A stretch of 64,000 nucleotides of DNA, from assembly GCA_036388475.1 (NCBI GenBank), contig DASVRT010000016.1, positions 6,351-70,350 on the forward strand. Reading direction: 5' to 3'. Numbering within the stretch: position 1 is the stretch's first letter; each line of letters begins with the position of its first letter. The notes below the pieces were generated by a model. The model ran no database searches, was not told the origin of the DNA, and saw only the letters and a program-made list of their open reading frames with translations. Shown here in pieces: positions 34,735-43,027 of the stretch. Position numbers and translations under genes: made by a program. This stretch comes from JALZHR01 sp036388475 (GTDB lineage Bacteria; Acidobacteriota; Blastocatellia; Pyrinomonadales; Pyrinomonadaceae).

Positions 34735-35095
34735 AGGCGCGCCGCTGCCAGCCGGACATTATTCGCACGGAATCGTTCAGAACGGTTTCGTTTTTGTTTC
34801 CGGTCAGCTGCCGATGAATCCGTTGACGCGCGAAGTCGAAAACGGCGCAATCGAAGCGCAAACCGAACTCGCGCTTAGAAATGTCGAAGCGGTTTTGCAC
34901 GCGGCTGGAACGGATTTGAATCACGTCGTCCAGATGACGATTTACGTTTCCGATATGGAGCTTTGGGATAAAGTCAACCAGGTTTACGCGCGCATTTTGG
35001 GCGAGCATCGCCCGGCGCGCGCAATCGTGCCGGTCAAGGATTTGCACTTTGACACGAAGATTGAGATTCAGGCGATAGCGGCATTAAAAGATTGA
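34715..35095 (+). CDS. RidA-family enamine/imine deaminase
   Basis: The 126-residue length is typical of the YjgF/YER057c/UK114 family. Visible signatures are GHYSHGIVQNGFVFVSGQLP, the substrate arginine in HRPARAIVPV and the conserved IEIQAIA near the end. RidA hydrolyses reactive 2-aminoacrylate released by PLP enzymes acting on serine or cysteine. Location in an operon with the PLP-dependent cysteine desulfurase SufS makes a protective role plausible, though this is inference. The start overlaps the preceding gene by 20 bp behind an A/G-rich ribosome site. Confidence 0.85.
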   Translation: MQKIQIEGAPLPAGHYSHGIVQNGFVFVSGQLPMNPLTREVENGAIEAQTELALRNVEAVLHAAGTDLNHVVQMTIYVSDMELWDKVNQVYARILGEHRPARAIVPVKDLHFDTKIEIQAIAALKD

Positions 35096-35304
35096 TGAAA
35101 AACGGAATTTGCACGAAATGTGAAGCAAAGGAAGTTCACGTTGTTTCGCAGACGAGCGTGGAGATGGCTATCAATGTCGGTCGGGAAATGGCGTATCTGA
35201 GTTATTACGTTTGCACGAATTGCGGTTACACGGAGCTTTTTGTGCGGGATTCGGAAATGCTCCGGCAAATTGCCTGGAAGTATCGGAGAATCCGCCGGGA
35301 TTAG
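35095..35304 (+). CDS. Small zinc-ribbon protein
   Basis: The 69-residue protein starts at ATG 35095, which overlaps the ridA stop by one base (TGATG). Two CxxC knuckles (ICTKCEAKE and YVCTNCGYTEL) form a zinc ribbon, as in many small proteins of unknown function. Between them lies VSQTSVEMAINVGREMAYLSYY. The C-terminus is basic (WKYRRIRRD). A clearly related but broken copy sits at 37096-37302, directly before sufC. Function unknown; a metal- or nucleic-acid-binding role would fit the fold. Confidence 0.7.
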   Translation: MKNGICTKCEAKEVHVVSQTSVEMAINVGREMAYLSYYVCTNCGYTELFVRDSEMLRQIAWKYRRIRRD

Positions 35305-35351
35305 CGCGCCGAAGTGTTTACGATTATCTGAAAGGCGAATTTACGTTTGAG

Positions 35352-35663
35352 ATGAAAGTTTACAGAAGCAAAAATTTTACGGGAAAGCGCGCGTGGGAAT
35401 CAATCGCCGTCGCCGATATGAACGGCGTCACGACGCGGATTCACTGGACTGACGCGCCTTACAAGTGGCACACGAACGACGGAGAAGAAGTCTTTGCGGT
35501 TTTGGACGGAACAGTCGAAATGCATTATCGCGAAAACGGCTTGGAAAAAACGGTCGAGTTGAAAACAGGTGATGTTTTCTTTGCCGAAATCGGCTGCGAG
35601 CACGTCGCCCGTCCAATCGGCGAAGCGCGAATTTTGGTGATTGAAAAAGAAAGCAGCGTTTAA
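35352..35663 (+). CDS. Cupin-domain protein
   Basis: I choose ATG 35352 (103 residues, MKVYRSKNFTGKRAWES), because the longer open frame upstream overlaps the zinc-ribbon gene and does not look like protein. A single cupin barrel is visible: KWHTNDGEEVFAVLDGTVEMHY, then KTGDVFFAEIGCEHVARP. Metal ligands are His, Glu and the later His, with the first His-x-His pair incomplete. Small cupins range from isomerases to sensors, so no substrate can be assigned. It overlaps no gene but is followed by phzF-like sequence 16 bp downstream. Confidence 0.75.
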   Translation: MKVYRSKNFTGKRAWESIAVADMNGVTTRIHWTDAPYKWHTNDGEEVFAVLDGTVEMHYRENGLEKTVELKTGDVFFAEIGCEHVARPIGEARILVIEKESSV

Positions 35664-35679
35664 TAGAGAATCGGAATTT

Positions 35680-36471
35680 ATGAATCTTCAAATTTTTCAG
35701 GTTGACGCTTTTACGAAAAAGCCTCTCGGCGGCAATCCGGCGGCGGTTTGCCCTTTAAACGAATGGCTCGCGGACGAAACGATGCTGAAAATCGCGGCGG
35801 AAAACAATCTTTCCGAGACGGCTTTTTTCGTTGCTAAAGACGATTTTTACGAGATTAGATGGTTCACGCCGAACGTCGAGATTAACCTTTGCGGTCACGC
35901 CACGCTCGCGGCGTCTTACGTGATTTTCAACTGCCTGAAGCTGGAAGACAAAATCGTCAAATTTTATTCGTCGCGCAGCGGGCATCTGAGCGTCGAGAAA
36001 CAGGATGAGCTGTTGATTTTGAATTTTCCGAATTACGGTTTAAACGAAATCGAAATGATGCCGGAATTAATCGCCGCTGCTGTCGGGAAAACGCCGCAGC
36101 AGATGTGGGAAACGCAGGGCAATATGGCGATGCTGCTGTTTGAAACGGAAGAAGATATTAAATCTTTGCAGCCCGATATGTCGGCTTTGAACAAAATTGA
36201 TTTTGACGAATTTATCGTTACGGCGAAAGGCGAAAATTCGGATTTCGTCTCGCGTCTTTTCGCGCCGCGCATCGGCATTCCCGAAGACCCCGTGACGGGC
36301 GCGACGCATTGCTCGCTGATTCCGTATTGGGCTGAGAGGCTCGGAAAAGAAAAGCTTTACGCGCGCCAGTTGTCCGCGCGCGGCGGCGAATTGTTTTGTG
36401 AATTAAACGGCGAGCGCGTCAAAATCGGCGGCAACGCGGCGCTTTACTTAAAAGGCGAGATTTATATCTGA
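35680..36471 (+). CDS. PhzF-family isomerase/epimerase
   Basis: The product has 263 residues from ATG 35680. It shows the PhzF signatures QVDAFTKKPLGGNPAAVCPL, the catalytic glutamate in NNLSETAFF, WFTPNVEINLCGHATLAASY and, in the second half, GIPEDPVTGATHCSLIPYW. These are diaminopimelate-epimerase-fold proteins. PhzF itself isomerises a phenazine precursor, but no other phenazine genes are here, so this is one of the many members with unknown substrate. Spacing to the next gene is 1 bp. Confidence 0.85.
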   Translation: MNLQIFQVDAFTKKPLGGNPAAVCPLNEWLADETMLKIAAENNLSETAFFVAKDDFYEIRWFTPNVEINLCGHATLAASYVIFNCLKLEDKIVKFYSSRSGHLSVEKQDELLILNFPNYGLNEIEMMPELIAAAVGKTPQQMWETQGNMAMLLFETEEDIKSLQPDMSALNKIDFDEFIVTAKGENSDFVSRLFAPRIGIPEDPVTGATHCSLIPYWAERLGKEKLYARQLSARGGELFCELNGERVKIGGNAALYLKGEIYI

Positions 36472-36472
36472 T

Positions 36473-37090
36473 ATGAAAATTGCAATCGTTATTTTTGATA
36501 AATTTACCGACCTCGACTTGTTTCTGATGTGGGATTTGCTCAACCGCGTGCGCGTCGCCGACTGGTCGGTGAAAATTTTAGGCGAAAATGATTCGCACGT
36601 TTCGGCGACCGGAATTTCGGTGGCGACGCAAGGCGCGCTTGAAGAAGCAAACGACGCGGACGCCGTCTTGTTTGTCAGCGGGCAGGGCACGCGCGCGAAA
36701 ATGATTGATAAGGATTGGCTTTCGCGGTTTCGTCTGAATCCCGAAAAGCAATTTATCGGCTCGATTTGTTCGGGCGCTTTGATTTTAGCCGCGCTTCGTT
36801 TGCTCGAAGGCAAAACGGCGACGACTTATCCGACGTCGAAAGCCGCGCTCGAAAGCTTCGGCGTCGAAGTCGTTGAAAAACCGTTTGTCGCCAGCGGAAA
36901 CGTTGCCACGGCGGGCGGCTGTCTGGCGCAGCAGTATTTGATTGGCTGGATAGTTGAAAATTTGGCTGATAAAGATTGGCGGGATTTGATTCTAAAATCG
37001 ATTCAGCCCGTCGGCGAAGGCTTATATTTCGCGGACGCGGAAAATCTGGCGCGGCTTTACGCGCCGAAAACCGCGGCGGCGGAAGTTTAA
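36473..37090 (+). CDS. DJ-1/PfpI superfamily protein
   Basis: The 205-residue protein has a class-I glutamine-amidotransferase-like fold. It begins MKIAIVIFDKFTDLDLFLMWD, and the nucleophile-elbow cysteine stands in FIGSICSGALILAA, followed by TTYPTSK. It resembles the single-domain relatives of GlxA regulators and isonitrile hydratase. No HTH is attached. The substrate is unknown; family members act on glyoxal-type adducts or isonitriles. It follows phzF by one base and ends just before the pseudogene copy of the zinc ribbon. Confidence 0.8.
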   Translation: MKIAIVIFDKFTDLDLFLMWDLLNRVRVADWSVKILGENDSHVSATGISVATQGALEEANDADAVLFVSGQGTRAKMIDKDWLSRFRLNPEKQFIGSICSGALILAALRLLEGKTATTYPTSKAALESFGVEVVEKPFVASGNVATAGGCLAQQYLIGWIVENLADKDWRDLILKSIQPVGEGLYFADAENLARLYAPKTAAAEV

Positions 37091-37095
37091 AATTT

Positions 37096-37302
37096 ATGAA
37101 GGACGGAATCTGCGCAAAATGCGGCGAGCGCTAAGTTTACGCGCGTCGCGACGGAACTTACGGACTGAACGTTCCGGTTTCGATGTTTTCCGAAACTTTG
37201 CTTGAGCTTTACGTTTGCGCTTCCCGCGGTTATCTCGGATTTGACGTGCAGAACGCGGAGAAGCTGAAGCAGATTCCCGAAACGTTTAAAAAAGTTGGTT
37301 AA
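37096..37302 (+). pseudogene. Nonsense-mutated copy of the zinc-ribbon gene
   Basis: A 69-codon frame parallels the zinc-ribbon gene at 35095: MKDGICAKCGER, then TAA at codon 13 (37132-37134), then VYARRDGTYGLN and ELYVCASRGYLGFDVQNAEKLKQIPE to a natural stop at 37302. The first CxxC is intact. The second is degraded to CASRGY from CTNCGY, and the middle is diverged. Both the premature stop and the lost cysteine point to decay after duplication. It occupies the gap between the PfpI-like gene and sufC. Confidence 0.75.
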
Positions 37303-37309
37303 TAAAATT

Positions 37310-38062
37310 ATGTTATTGGAAATCAAAAATTTACACGCCGGAATCGAAGGCAAAGAGATTTTAAAAGGCTTGAATTTGCAGATTAACAAAGGCGAAGTTC
37401 ACGCGATTATGGGACCGAACGGTTCGGGTAAATCGACGCTGGCGAAAGTTCTGGCAGGGCATCCGAGCTACGAAGTGATGCAGGGCGAAGTCATTTACGA
37501 AGGCAGAAATCTGCTCGAATTAGAACCTGACGAACGCGCCAGAGAAGGTATTTTTCTCGCCTTTCAATATCCGGTCGAGGTTCCGGGCGTTTCGAACTCG
37601 CAGTTTTTGCGGCTTGCCTACAACGAGAAAATGAAACATCTCGGACAGGAAGAACTCGACCCGCTCGAATTCAACGATTATCTGAAAGAAAAAGCGAAAG
37701 TCGTCGAAATGAGCTCGGATTTTTTTAAACGTTCGGTCAACGAAGGCTTTTCGGGCGGCGAAAAAAAACGCAACGAGATTTTGCAGATGGCTGTTCTGGA
37801 ACCGAAGCTCGCCGTGCTGGACGAAACCGATTCGGGTTTGGATATCGACGCTCTCAGAATCGTGGCGGGCGGCGTCAATAAATTGAGAGACGCGGAAAAA
37901 GCGATAATTCTGGTGACGCATTATCAACGCCTTTTGAATTACATCACGCCGGATTTCGTGCACGTTCTGGCAAACGGAAAAATCGTCAAGCAAGGCGGCA
38001 AGGAACTGGCGCTCGAACTCGAAGAAAAAGGCTACGACTGGGTGAAAGCGGCGGGAAATTAA
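37310..38062 (+). CDS. sufC: Fe-S cluster assembly ATPase SufC
   Basis: The 250-residue length is normal for SufC. I start at ATG 37310 (MLLEIKNLHAGIEGKEILKG). ABC ATPase motifs: Walker A GPNGSGKST, Q-loop AFQYPVEVPGV, signature FSGGEKKRNEI, Walker B LAVLDETDSGLD, and the switch histidine in THYQRLL. SufC powers conformational changes of the SufBCD scaffold in the cytoplasm. It is separated from sufB by about 2.8 kb of unrelated genes, an uncommon arrangement. The stop codon is immediately followed by the next ATG. Confidence 0.95.
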   Translation: MLLEIKNLHAGIEGKEILKGLNLQINKGEVHAIMGPNGSGKSTLAKVLAGHPSYEVMQGEVIYEGRNLLELEPDERAREGIFLAFQYPVEVPGVSNSQFLRLAYNEKMKHLGQEELDPLEFNDYLKEKAKVVEMSSDFFKRSVNEGFSGGEKKRNEILQMAVLEPKLAVLDETDSGLDIDALRIVAGGVNKLRDAEKAIILVTHYQRLLNYITPDFVHVLANGKIVKQGGKELALELEEKGYDWVKAAGN

Positions 38063-38665
38063 ATGGACGACATTCTGCGCATAATTTTGCCCTTGTATCT
38101 GGTCGCGTATTTCGGCATCGCTTTCGTCTGGCGCTCGGTCGCGGTTTGGAAACAGACGGGCGTAAATCCTTATGTTCTGGGCAAAACCGACAACGCGCAC
38201 GATTTTATCGGCGTCGTTTTTCGAATGACCTTCGCTTTGATTGTCGCGGTGATAATCGTGTTCGCGTTCTTTTCGCCGCTGTATCAATACGCCGCGCCGA
38301 TAGTCTGGATTGAGCATCAGGCGGTGAAATCCATCGGGCTGTTTCTGCTCGTCGCCGCGCTGGTTTGGACGGCAATCGCGCAGATTCAGATGGGCAAATC
38401 GTGGCGCGTCGGGATTGACCGGAAAAATCGCACCGAACTAATTCAAAACGGGCTTTTCAATGTTTCGCGCAACCCGATTTTTTTCGGAATGCGCATCGCT
38501 CTGCTGGGATTTTTCCTGACGCTGCCGAACGCGATTACTTTACTGGCGCTGGTTTTGGGCGACGTTTTAATGCAGATTCAGGTGCGCCTGGAAGAAGAGT
38601 TTTTAACAAGCTCGCACGGCGAAAAATACGAGAAATATCGCGGGCGCGTGCGCCGCTGGATTTAA
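38063..38665 (+). CDS. ICMT/PEMT-like membrane methyltransferase
   Basis: The 200-residue protein has about five hydrophobic segments. Its C-terminal signature is that of isoprenylcysteine carboxyl methyltransferase-like enzymes: ELIQNGLFNVSRNPIFFGM, then LEEEFLTSSHGEKYEKYRGRVRRWI. In this family the region binds S-adenosylmethionine at the membrane. Bacterial members methylate diverse lipophilic substrates, so the real substrate is unknown. It sits between sufC and sufD, starting at the base after the sufC stop. Confidence 0.8.
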   Translation: MDDILRIILPLYLVAYFGIAFVWRSVAVWKQTGVNPYVLGKTDNAHDFIGVVFRMTFALIVAVIIVFAFFSPLYQYAAPIVWIEHQAVKSIGLFLLVAALVWTAIAQIQMGKSWRVGIDRKNRTELIQNGLFNVSRNPIFFGMRIALLGFFLTLPNAITLLALVLGDVLMQIQVRLEEEFLTSSHGEKYEKYRGRVRRWI

Positions 38666-38685
38666 AAATAACAGAGATTTATAAA

Positions 38686-40002
38686 ATGACTTCAACAGCA
38701 GAAGAAACAATTTACAGCAATTATTTTAGAGAAAGCCTGGCGCTGAACCAGCCCGAATGGCTGAAGGATTTGCGCGCAAAAGCTTTCCGGTTTTTCGCCG
38801 AAAACGGTTTTCCGACGCCGCAGAATGAAGAGTGGAAATACACGAACGTCGCGCCCGTTTCCAGTGAGCAGTGGGCAGTCGGCAATCGGCAGTCGGAAGA
38901 AATGGTGTCAAAGGCGGAAATCGCGCCGTTTGTTTTCGATGAATCGAAGGAAAGCGTTCTGGTTTTCATAAACGGCGGCTTTAACCGAAATTTGTCGAAT
39001 CTTTCGGCGCTGAACGGCGCGGAAGCTTTGAGTTTTTCGGAAGCCGCCGGCAGCGAAAGATTTTCCGCGATTTTCAAAGCAAAACTGGCGAGTCTGGTCG
39101 ATTTCGACAAAAACGGATTTACCGCTCTGAATACGGCTTTTATTGATGAAGGCGCGTTTTTGTTCGTTCCGAAAAACACGAAAGTCGAAGCGCCGGTGCA
39201 GTTTTTGTTTTTGACCGAAGACGGAAAAGCTTCGTTTCCGAGAGTTTTAATCGTCGCCGAAAATTTCAGCGAAGCGACGATTATCGAAACCTACGCGCGA
39301 AGCGAAGAAACGAAATATCTGACCGCCGCCGTCGTCGAAATCTCGCTCGCGGACGAGGCGAAAATCAAGCATTATCGCGTCCAGCGCGAAAGCCACGCGG
39401 CTTTTCACGTCGGCGCGAGCGGCGCGGAAATCGAGCGCGGCTCGATTTACGATTCGACGAATATCACGCTCGGCGCGCGTCTTTCGCGCCACGACGTTTC
39501 GGTAAAATTCAATTCCGAAGGCGGCGAAGCGTTTGTCGACGGGCTTTATATGGTCGGAGATGTTCAGCACGCCGATACGCATTCAATCATCGACCATCAA
39601 TTGCCGAACTGCGTTTCGCACCAGACTTACAAAGGCATCGTTGACGGCAAAGCGCGCGCCGTTTTTAACGGCAAAGTCTTCGTGCGCGAAAACGCTTCGG
39701 GCACGGACGCGCAGCAATCGAATAAAAATCTGCTTTTGTCGAACGACGCGCGCGTCGATACGAAACCGCAGCTCGAAATCTTCAACGACGACGTGAAATG
39801 CTCGCACGGCGCGACCGTCGGGCAGCTGGAAGAAGAAGAATTGTTTTATCTTTTGAGCCGCGGCTTAAACGAATCGCTGGCGCGCAATCTTCTGACTTAC
39901 GGCTTTGCCGAAGAAATTGTGAACAAAATCGGGATTGAAACCATCAAAAGGCAATTGGACGAAGCGGTTTTGAATCGTCTGAATGCGAATTTAGAGGCAT
40001 AA
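38686..40002 (+). CDS. sufD: Fe-S cluster assembly protein SufD
   Basis: The 438-residue length fits SufD. It shows NEEWKYTNVAPV near the N-terminus, then DEGAFLFVPKNTKVEAPVQF, a beta-helix core, and the C-terminal CSHGATVGQLEEEELFYLLSRG typical of SufB/SufD paralogues. SufD forms the SufBCD complex and helps with iron entry. An oddity: residues ~60-71 (SEQWAVGNRQSE) are encoded by a low-complexity repeat (38863-38898) of a type otherwise intergenic, giving an in-frame insertion right after the conserved EEWKYTNV motif. Confidence 0.93.
   Translation: MTSTAEETIYSNYFRESLALNQPEWLKDLRAKAFRFFAENGFPTPQNEEWKYTNVAPVSSEQWAVGNRQSEEMVSKAEIAPFVFDESKESVLVFINGGFNRNLSNLSALNGAEALSFSEAAGSERFSAIFKAKLASLVDFDKNGFTALNTAFIDEGAFLFVPKNTKVEAPVQFLFLTEDGKASFPRVLIVAENFSEATIIETYARSEETKYLTAAVVEISLADEAKIKHYRVQRESHAAFHVGASGAEIERGSIYDSTNITLGARLSRHDVSVKFNSEGGEAFVDGLYMVGDVQHADTHSIIDHQLPNCVSHQTYKGIVDGKARAVFNGKVFVRENASGTDAQQSNKNLLLSNDARVDTKPQLEIFNDDVKCSHGATVGQLEEEELFYLLSRGLNESLARNLLTYGFAEEIVNKIGIETIKRQLDEAVLNRLNANLEA
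38863..38898. repeat. Low-complexity intergenic-type repeat inside sufD
   Basis: The 36-base stretch is built of AGTGAGCAGTGGGCAGTC and GGCAATCGGCAGTCGGA words (variants of CAGTCGGCAGTC). Such word-like repeats are usually seen between genes; here it is in frame within sufD and free of stops. Confidence 0.6.
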
Positions 40003-40006
40003 AATT

Positions 40007-41260
40007 ATGGCAATGCCAAAAGAAGTTTTAGAAAAAATGAACAATTGGGACGTTGAAAAAATTCGAAAAGATTTTCCCGTTTTATCGCAAACGGTAAACG
40101 GCAAGCCGCTGGCTTATCTGGACAATGCGGCTTCGTCGCAGGTGCCGAATCTGGTCATCGAGCGCGGCTCGAAATATTTGCAGGAAGAACATTCGAACGT
40201 GCATCGCGGCGTGCATTATCTTTCGCAGTTTGCGACGACCGCGTATGAAGGCGCGCGCGAAAAGGTAAAGCGTTTTATCAACGCGCCGGAAGCGAAAGAA
40301 TGTATTTTCGTGCGCGGCTGCACCGAGGGCGTCAATCTGGTGATGCACGGCTACGGCAGAAAATTTGTCAAAGAAGGCGACGAAATCGTCATCAGCGGAA
40401 TGGAGCATCATTCCAACATCGTGCCGTGGCAGATGCTCTGCGAGGAAAAAGGCGCGCGGCTGCGCGTGATTCCTTTGAATCCGAAAGGCGAGCTGATTCC
40501 GGAAGAATACGAAAATCTTTTGAATGAGCGAACGAAGCTGGTGGCGATAACGCACGTCGCCAATTCAATCGGCACGGTCAATCCGGTTAAGGAAATGATT
40601 GCGACGGCGCATAAATTCGGCGTTCCCGTGCTGGTTGACGGCGCGCAGGCGGTTCCGCATTTTCGCGTCGACGTGCAGGATTTGGACGCCGATTTTTACA
40701 CGTTTTCCGGTCACAAAATGTTTGCGCCGACGGGCAGCGGCGTGCTTTACGGCAAAAAAGAACTTTTGGACAAAATGCAGCCGTTTCAGGGCGGCGGCTC
40801 GATGATTCGCACGGTCAGCTTCGAGAAAACGACTTACGCCGGAATCCCCGAAAAATTCGAAGCCGGAACGCCCGCGATTGCCTCGCAAATCGGGCTCGGC
40901 GCGGCGATTGATTATCTGAATTCGATTGATTTGGATGCCGGTTTCGCGCACGAACACGCGCTTCTGGAATACGCGACCGCAAAACTTTCGGCAATCGAAG
41001 GCGTGAAAATCATCGGAACTGCCGCAGAAAAAGCGAGCGTTTTGTCGTTCACCATCGAAGGCGTTCACCCGCACGACATCGGCACGATTCTTGACCAATC
41101 GGGCATCGCCGTCCGCGCCGGACATCACTGTGCGCAGCCGATTATGAAATTTTTTGAAGTTCCCGCGACGGCGCGCGCTTCGTTCGCTTTTTACAACACG
41201 CGCGAGGAAGTCGATGCTTTGGCGGAAGCGGTCGAAAAAGTGATTGAAGTTTTTGCCTGA
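40007..41260 (+). CDS. sufS: Cysteine desulfurase SufS
   Basis: The 417-residue type II cysteine desulfurase carries the PLP-binding lysine Lys237 (TFSGHKMFAPTGSGVLYG) and the active-site cysteine Cys375 (VRAGHHCAQPIMKFF). Also visible are PVLVDGAQAVPHF (PLP ring contacts) and SQFATTAYEGAREKV. It converts cysteine to alanine and passes persulfide sulfur to SufU, encoded about 900 bp downstream. It begins 4 bp after sufD and has a ribosome site in the sufD end (GAGGCA). Confidence 0.95.
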   Translation: MAMPKEVLEKMNNWDVEKIRKDFPVLSQTVNGKPLAYLDNAASSQVPNLVIERGSKYLQEEHSNVHRGVHYLSQFATTAYEGAREKVKRFINAPEAKECIFVRGCTEGVNLVMHGYGRKFVKEGDEIVISGMEHHSNIVPWQMLCEEKGARLRVIPLNPKGELIPEEYENLLNERTKLVAITHVANSIGTVNPVKEMIATAHKFGVPVLVDGAQAVPHFRVDVQDLDADFYTFSGHKMFAPTGSGVLYGKKELLDKMQPFQGGGSMIRTVSFEKTTYAGIPEKFEAGTPAIASQIGLGAAIDYLNSIDLDAGFAHEHALLEYATAKLSAIEGVKIIGTAAEKASVLSFTIEGVHPHDIGTILDQSGIAVRAGHHCAQPIMKFFEVPATARASFAFYNTREEVDALAEAVEKVIEVFA

Positions 41261-41274
41261 AGCGGAAATAAATT

Positions 41275-41727
41275 ATGTGTTTTACTGTCTGCATTGTTAA
41301 AAATCCAATCTATGTCTGGGACGCGCGGCGCGAGTGCGACGTGATGAATTGGGATTCGGGTCAGGGCGACCGCCGCTTGGATTTTTACTTTGACATAGAC
41401 GATTTGAACGCGCTGCAAAATTTTCTCGATATAAAATTAACGGGAACTGATTATCTGGAAGGCGAGAGCTTCGGCGAAAACGAAGAACGCCTGAAGCGTA
41501 TGTATCTGGAAGCCGCTAAAGAAAAGGGATATGAAATGCTCGGGCGCATCTGGTATTGCTATGACCACGCCATTTATTTTCCGCCGGAAATCAACCGGCT
41601 TCTCGCCGAATGTCAAAAGCTTAAAGAGAACGCACAAAATCCGGAACAGTCGGCGGCGATGGACAAGCTTATAAACGCTTGCGGCGAAGCGTTTAAAACC
41701 GAAAGCGGAATTTATCTGGAATTTTAA
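41275..41727 (+). CDS. Hypothetical protein in the suf operon, 150 aa
   Basis: I do not recognise the family. The protein is soluble and acidic, with a Trp/Tyr/Asp-rich first half (YVWDARRECDVMNWDSGQG, DFYFDIDDLNALQNFLDIK) and a helical second half. Cysteines are scattered (residues 2, 6, 20, 95, 112, 137) without a CxxC pattern. It lies 14 bp after sufS and 10 bp before a cupin gene, so it is part of the operon; a role in cluster biogenesis is only suggested by position. Confidence 0.6.
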   Translation: MCFTVCIVKNPIYVWDARRECDVMNWDSGQGDRRLDFYFDIDDLNALQNFLDIKLTGTDYLEGESFGENEERLKRMYLEAAKEKGYEMLGRIWYCYDHAIYFPPEINRLLAECQKLKENAQNPEQSAAMDKLINACGEAFKTESGIYLEF

Positions 41728-41737
41728 TCGGGATAAA

Positions 41738-42100
41738 ATGGAAAAAGTTAATCTAGCCGAAAAATTCGCTTTGATTGGCGAGCATTGGCGACCGAAAGTC
41801 GTCGGCGAGCTGAACAATCAGGAAATAAAGCTCGTTAAATTCAAAGGCGAATTTCCGTGGCATCATCACGAAGCGGAAGACGAAATGTTTCTCGCCGTGA
41901 AGGGAAGTTTTCGCCTCGAATTCCGCGATAAAACGGTCGAATTAAGCGCAGGCGAATTTGTGATTGTGCCGCGCGGCGTCGAGCATCGACCCGTCGCCGA
42001 CGAAGAAGTCGAAGTTTTATTGTTTGAGCCGAAAAACTTAAAAAACACGGGCAACATCGAAGACGAAAAATTTACCGCGCCGGTCGGAGATAAAATTTAA
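41738..42100 (+). CDS. Cupin-domain protein
   Basis: The 120-residue single cupin has a complete first motif (FPWHHHEAEDEMFLAVKGSF: His-x-His, Glu) and a second motif (LSAGEFVIVPRGVEHRPVAD with the fourth ligand His), so a metal site is likely. The first residues are helical (NLAEKFALIGEHWRPKV). The substrate is unknown; related proteins include mannose-6-phosphate-isomerase-like cupins. It precedes sufU by 40 bp. Confidence 0.8.
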   Translation: MEKVNLAEKFALIGEHWRPKVVGELNNQEIKLVKFKGEFPWHHHEAEDEMFLAVKGSFRLEFRDKTVELSAGEFVIVPRGVEHRPVADEEVEVLLFEPKNLKNTGNIEDEKFTAPVGDKI

Positions 42101-42102
42101 CG

Positions 42103-42133
42103 GCAATCCGAAATCGGAAATCTAAAATCAAAA
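42103..42133. repeat. Low-complexity word repeat before sufU
   Basis: GGCAATCCGAAATCGGAAATCTAAAATC is made of repeated AATC words and fills the spacer between the cupin gene and sufU. It belongs to the same style of intergenic repeats seen at several points in this window. Confidence 0.45.
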
Positions 42134-42140
42134 ATATCTT

Positions 42141-42590
42141 ATGTCGGAATTAAGCGATTTATATCAGGAAGTAATTTTAGAACACAACAAAAATCCGCGA
42201 AATTTTCGCGAGATTGAAAACGCGGACAGAACCGCCGAAGGACATAATCCGCTGTGCGGCGACCAGTTGAAGCTGTATCTGATGATGGAAGACGATACGG
42301 TCAAAGACGTAGCGTTTAAAGGCTCGGGCTGCGCGATTTCAAAAGCGTCGGCTTCGATGATGACGCAGGTTATAAAGGGCAAAAATCGCGAGGAAGCCGA
42401 AGTTTTATTTGACGAATTTCACCGTATGGTTCTGGGCGAAATGGACGAAGAAGCCGAAGAAAATCGTCTCGGAAAACTCAAAATCTTTGCCGGCGTGCGC
42501 GAGTTTCCGGCGCGCGTGAAATGCGCTTCTTTAAGCTGGCACACGCTTCACGCCGCGCTCAATAACGAAGATGTGGTTTCCACCGAATAA
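42141..42590 (+). CDS. sufU: SufU-type Fe-S scaffold / zinc sulfurtransferase
   Basis: The 149-residue protein has the SufU ligand set: Cys and Asp in HNPLCGDQL, Cys in FKGSGCAISKAS and Cys in RVKCASLSWHTL. It also has the insertion typical of SufU relative to IscU (KGKNREEAEVLFDEFHRM). In Gram-positive-type suf operons SufU binds zinc and accepts sulfur from SufS, replacing SufE; the gene order here agrees. Its stop overlaps the next ATG (TAATG). Confidence 0.92.
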   Translation: MSELSDLYQEVILEHNKNPRNFREIENADRTAEGHNPLCGDQLKLYLMMEDDTVKDVAFKGSGCAISKASASMMTQVIKGKNREEAEVLFDEFHRMVLGEMDEEAEENRLGKLKIFAGVREFPARVKCASLSWHTLHAALNNEDVVSTE

Positions 42591-43027
42591 TGAAAACAGC
42601 GTTTGTTTTACAGCGAATTTTGCCGCCTTTGTGGTGCGGAATGCTGTGCGCGATTGCCGCGGAAGCGCAACTGAAATTTCAAGCGCCGGGCATTACGCGC
42701 GAGCTCGGACTCGGCATCGGGAAAATCGTTTTTACGGCTCTGAATCGCGTCGAATGCGTGCTGGCAGTTCTGCTGGCAATCGCGCTTTTCGCTTTTGCGG
42801 GCGCGCGGCGGGCGCAAATCGTTTTCGGCGTAATTGCCGCCATTTTGCTGGCGCAGACCGCCTGGCTGATTCCGCTTTTGATTGAGAGAATAGATTTGAT
42901 AACGAGCGGGCAAACTCCGCCCGCCTCGCCGGCGCATTTCGTTTACATCGCTTTTGAGATGGCTAAAATATTGCTTTTATTAATTTTAAGCGTTTTGCTG
43001 AATCTGCCGGACAAAGTCGAAAAATGA
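42590..43027 (+). CDS. Membrane protein, DUF4149-like
   Basis: The 145-residue integral membrane protein has four hydrophobic segments (~8-25, ~55-70, ~76-95, ~122-140). The layout, including an early ILPPLWCGMLCAIAAEAQLKF and a central NRVECVLAVLLAIAL, resembles DUF4149-type proteins of unknown function. It overlaps sufU by one base and the haemoglobin gene by four bases (ATGA), so all three are translated together. Confidence 0.6.
   Translation: MKTAFVLQRILPPLWCGMLCAIAAEAQLKFQAPGITRELGLGIGKIVFTALNRVECVLAVLLAIALFAFAGARRAQIVFGVIAAILLAQTAWLIPLLIERIDLITSGQTPPASPAHFVYIAFEMAKILLLLILSVLLNLPDKVEK

Noticed and set aside
35211..35351. Longer N-terminus of the cupin protein
   Set aside because: Overlaps the zinc-ribbon gene in another frame and does not resemble a cupin; ATG 35352 fits the domain start.
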